Positions 14,885 through 14,901 of a DNA stretch of 14,901 nucleotides are shown here, in pieces; position 1 is the first letter of the stretch, and each line of letters begins with the position of its first letter. The stretch covers positions 1 to 14,901 of the forward strand of contig CAJCIW010000123.1 of the NCBI GenBank assembly GCA_903970455.1, given 5' to 3'. The translations under genes were made by a program, and so were the position numbers. The notes below the pieces were generated by a model. The model ran no database searches. It was not told the DNA's origin and saw only the letters and a list, made by a program, of their open reading frames with translations. Source of the stretch: Verrucomicrobiota bacterium (GTDB lineage Bacteria; Chlamydiota; Chlamydiia; Chlamydiales; Rhabdochlamydiaceae).

Positions 14885-14901
14885 AGATCGGAAGAGCACA
14901 C
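14885..14901 (+). other. Illumina TruSeq adapter at the contig end (artefact)
   Basis: The last 17 bases, AGATCGGAAGAGCACAC, are exactly the start of the standard Illumina TruSeq read-1 adapter. On the minus strand they translate as (M/V)CSSDL, a known contamination signature in predicted proteins. The biological sequence ends at about 14884. Confidence 0.95.

Overview
The window looks like an accessory region from an AT-rich environmental (Parachlamydia/Waddlia-like) chlamydia. This rests on family recognition and has not been tested by phylogeny. The main pointers are a Sec-exported RHS/YD-repeat giant whose C-terminal tip resembles chlamydial hydrolase-like domains of unknown function, a cluster of secreted paralogs, an RMD1-family protein and an MHS-type permease. 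Gene composition is uneven: the RMD1 gene and the right-hand protease gene are GC-richer than the AT-rich MFS, methyltransferase and nucleotidyltransferase genes.

Layout. The left edge holds a 74-nt hairpin and the C-terminal remnant of an ISAs1-type transposase. Next comes an MFS symporter (+), convergent with a SAM-dependent methyltransferase (-), with a shared bidirectional terminator. An RMD1/DUF155 protein (-) follows. A secreted two-domain protein (+, 405 aa) comes next, the long member of a three-protein family. Two short members of that family (-) lie immediately downstream of a 1798-aa RHS protein (-) that starts at 12065. A tRNA-Leu(GAG) with a clear promoter lies upstream of the RHS gene. 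It is followed by an overlapping gene pair (-): a small nucleotidyltransferase and a winged-helix protein, behind a repeat-bearing leader. The right end is a C39/papain-like secreted-type protease fragment that runs into 17 bases of Illumina adapter, so the contig end is artificial.

The most interesting region is 5356-6737. The last codons of the RHS tip overlap the start of the first short secreted gene by 17 nt. The same junction (tip tail plus start codon in the same register) recurs 660 bp downstream, before the second short gene, and again 646 bp further on, where it is fused to the C-terminus of the second gene and followed by a truncated third start. This reads as a tandem array of 'RHS tip end + partner gene' cassettes, the layout expected of displaced RHS toxin tips with cognate (perhaps immunity) genes. 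The intact tip carries a Ser-Asp-His arrangement typical of an alpha/beta-hydrolase, and both it and the partners have export signals, so a system acting outside the cytoplasm is plausible. Function is inferred. The nucleotidyltransferase/winged-helix pair is a second candidate toxin-antitoxin or defence-type module.
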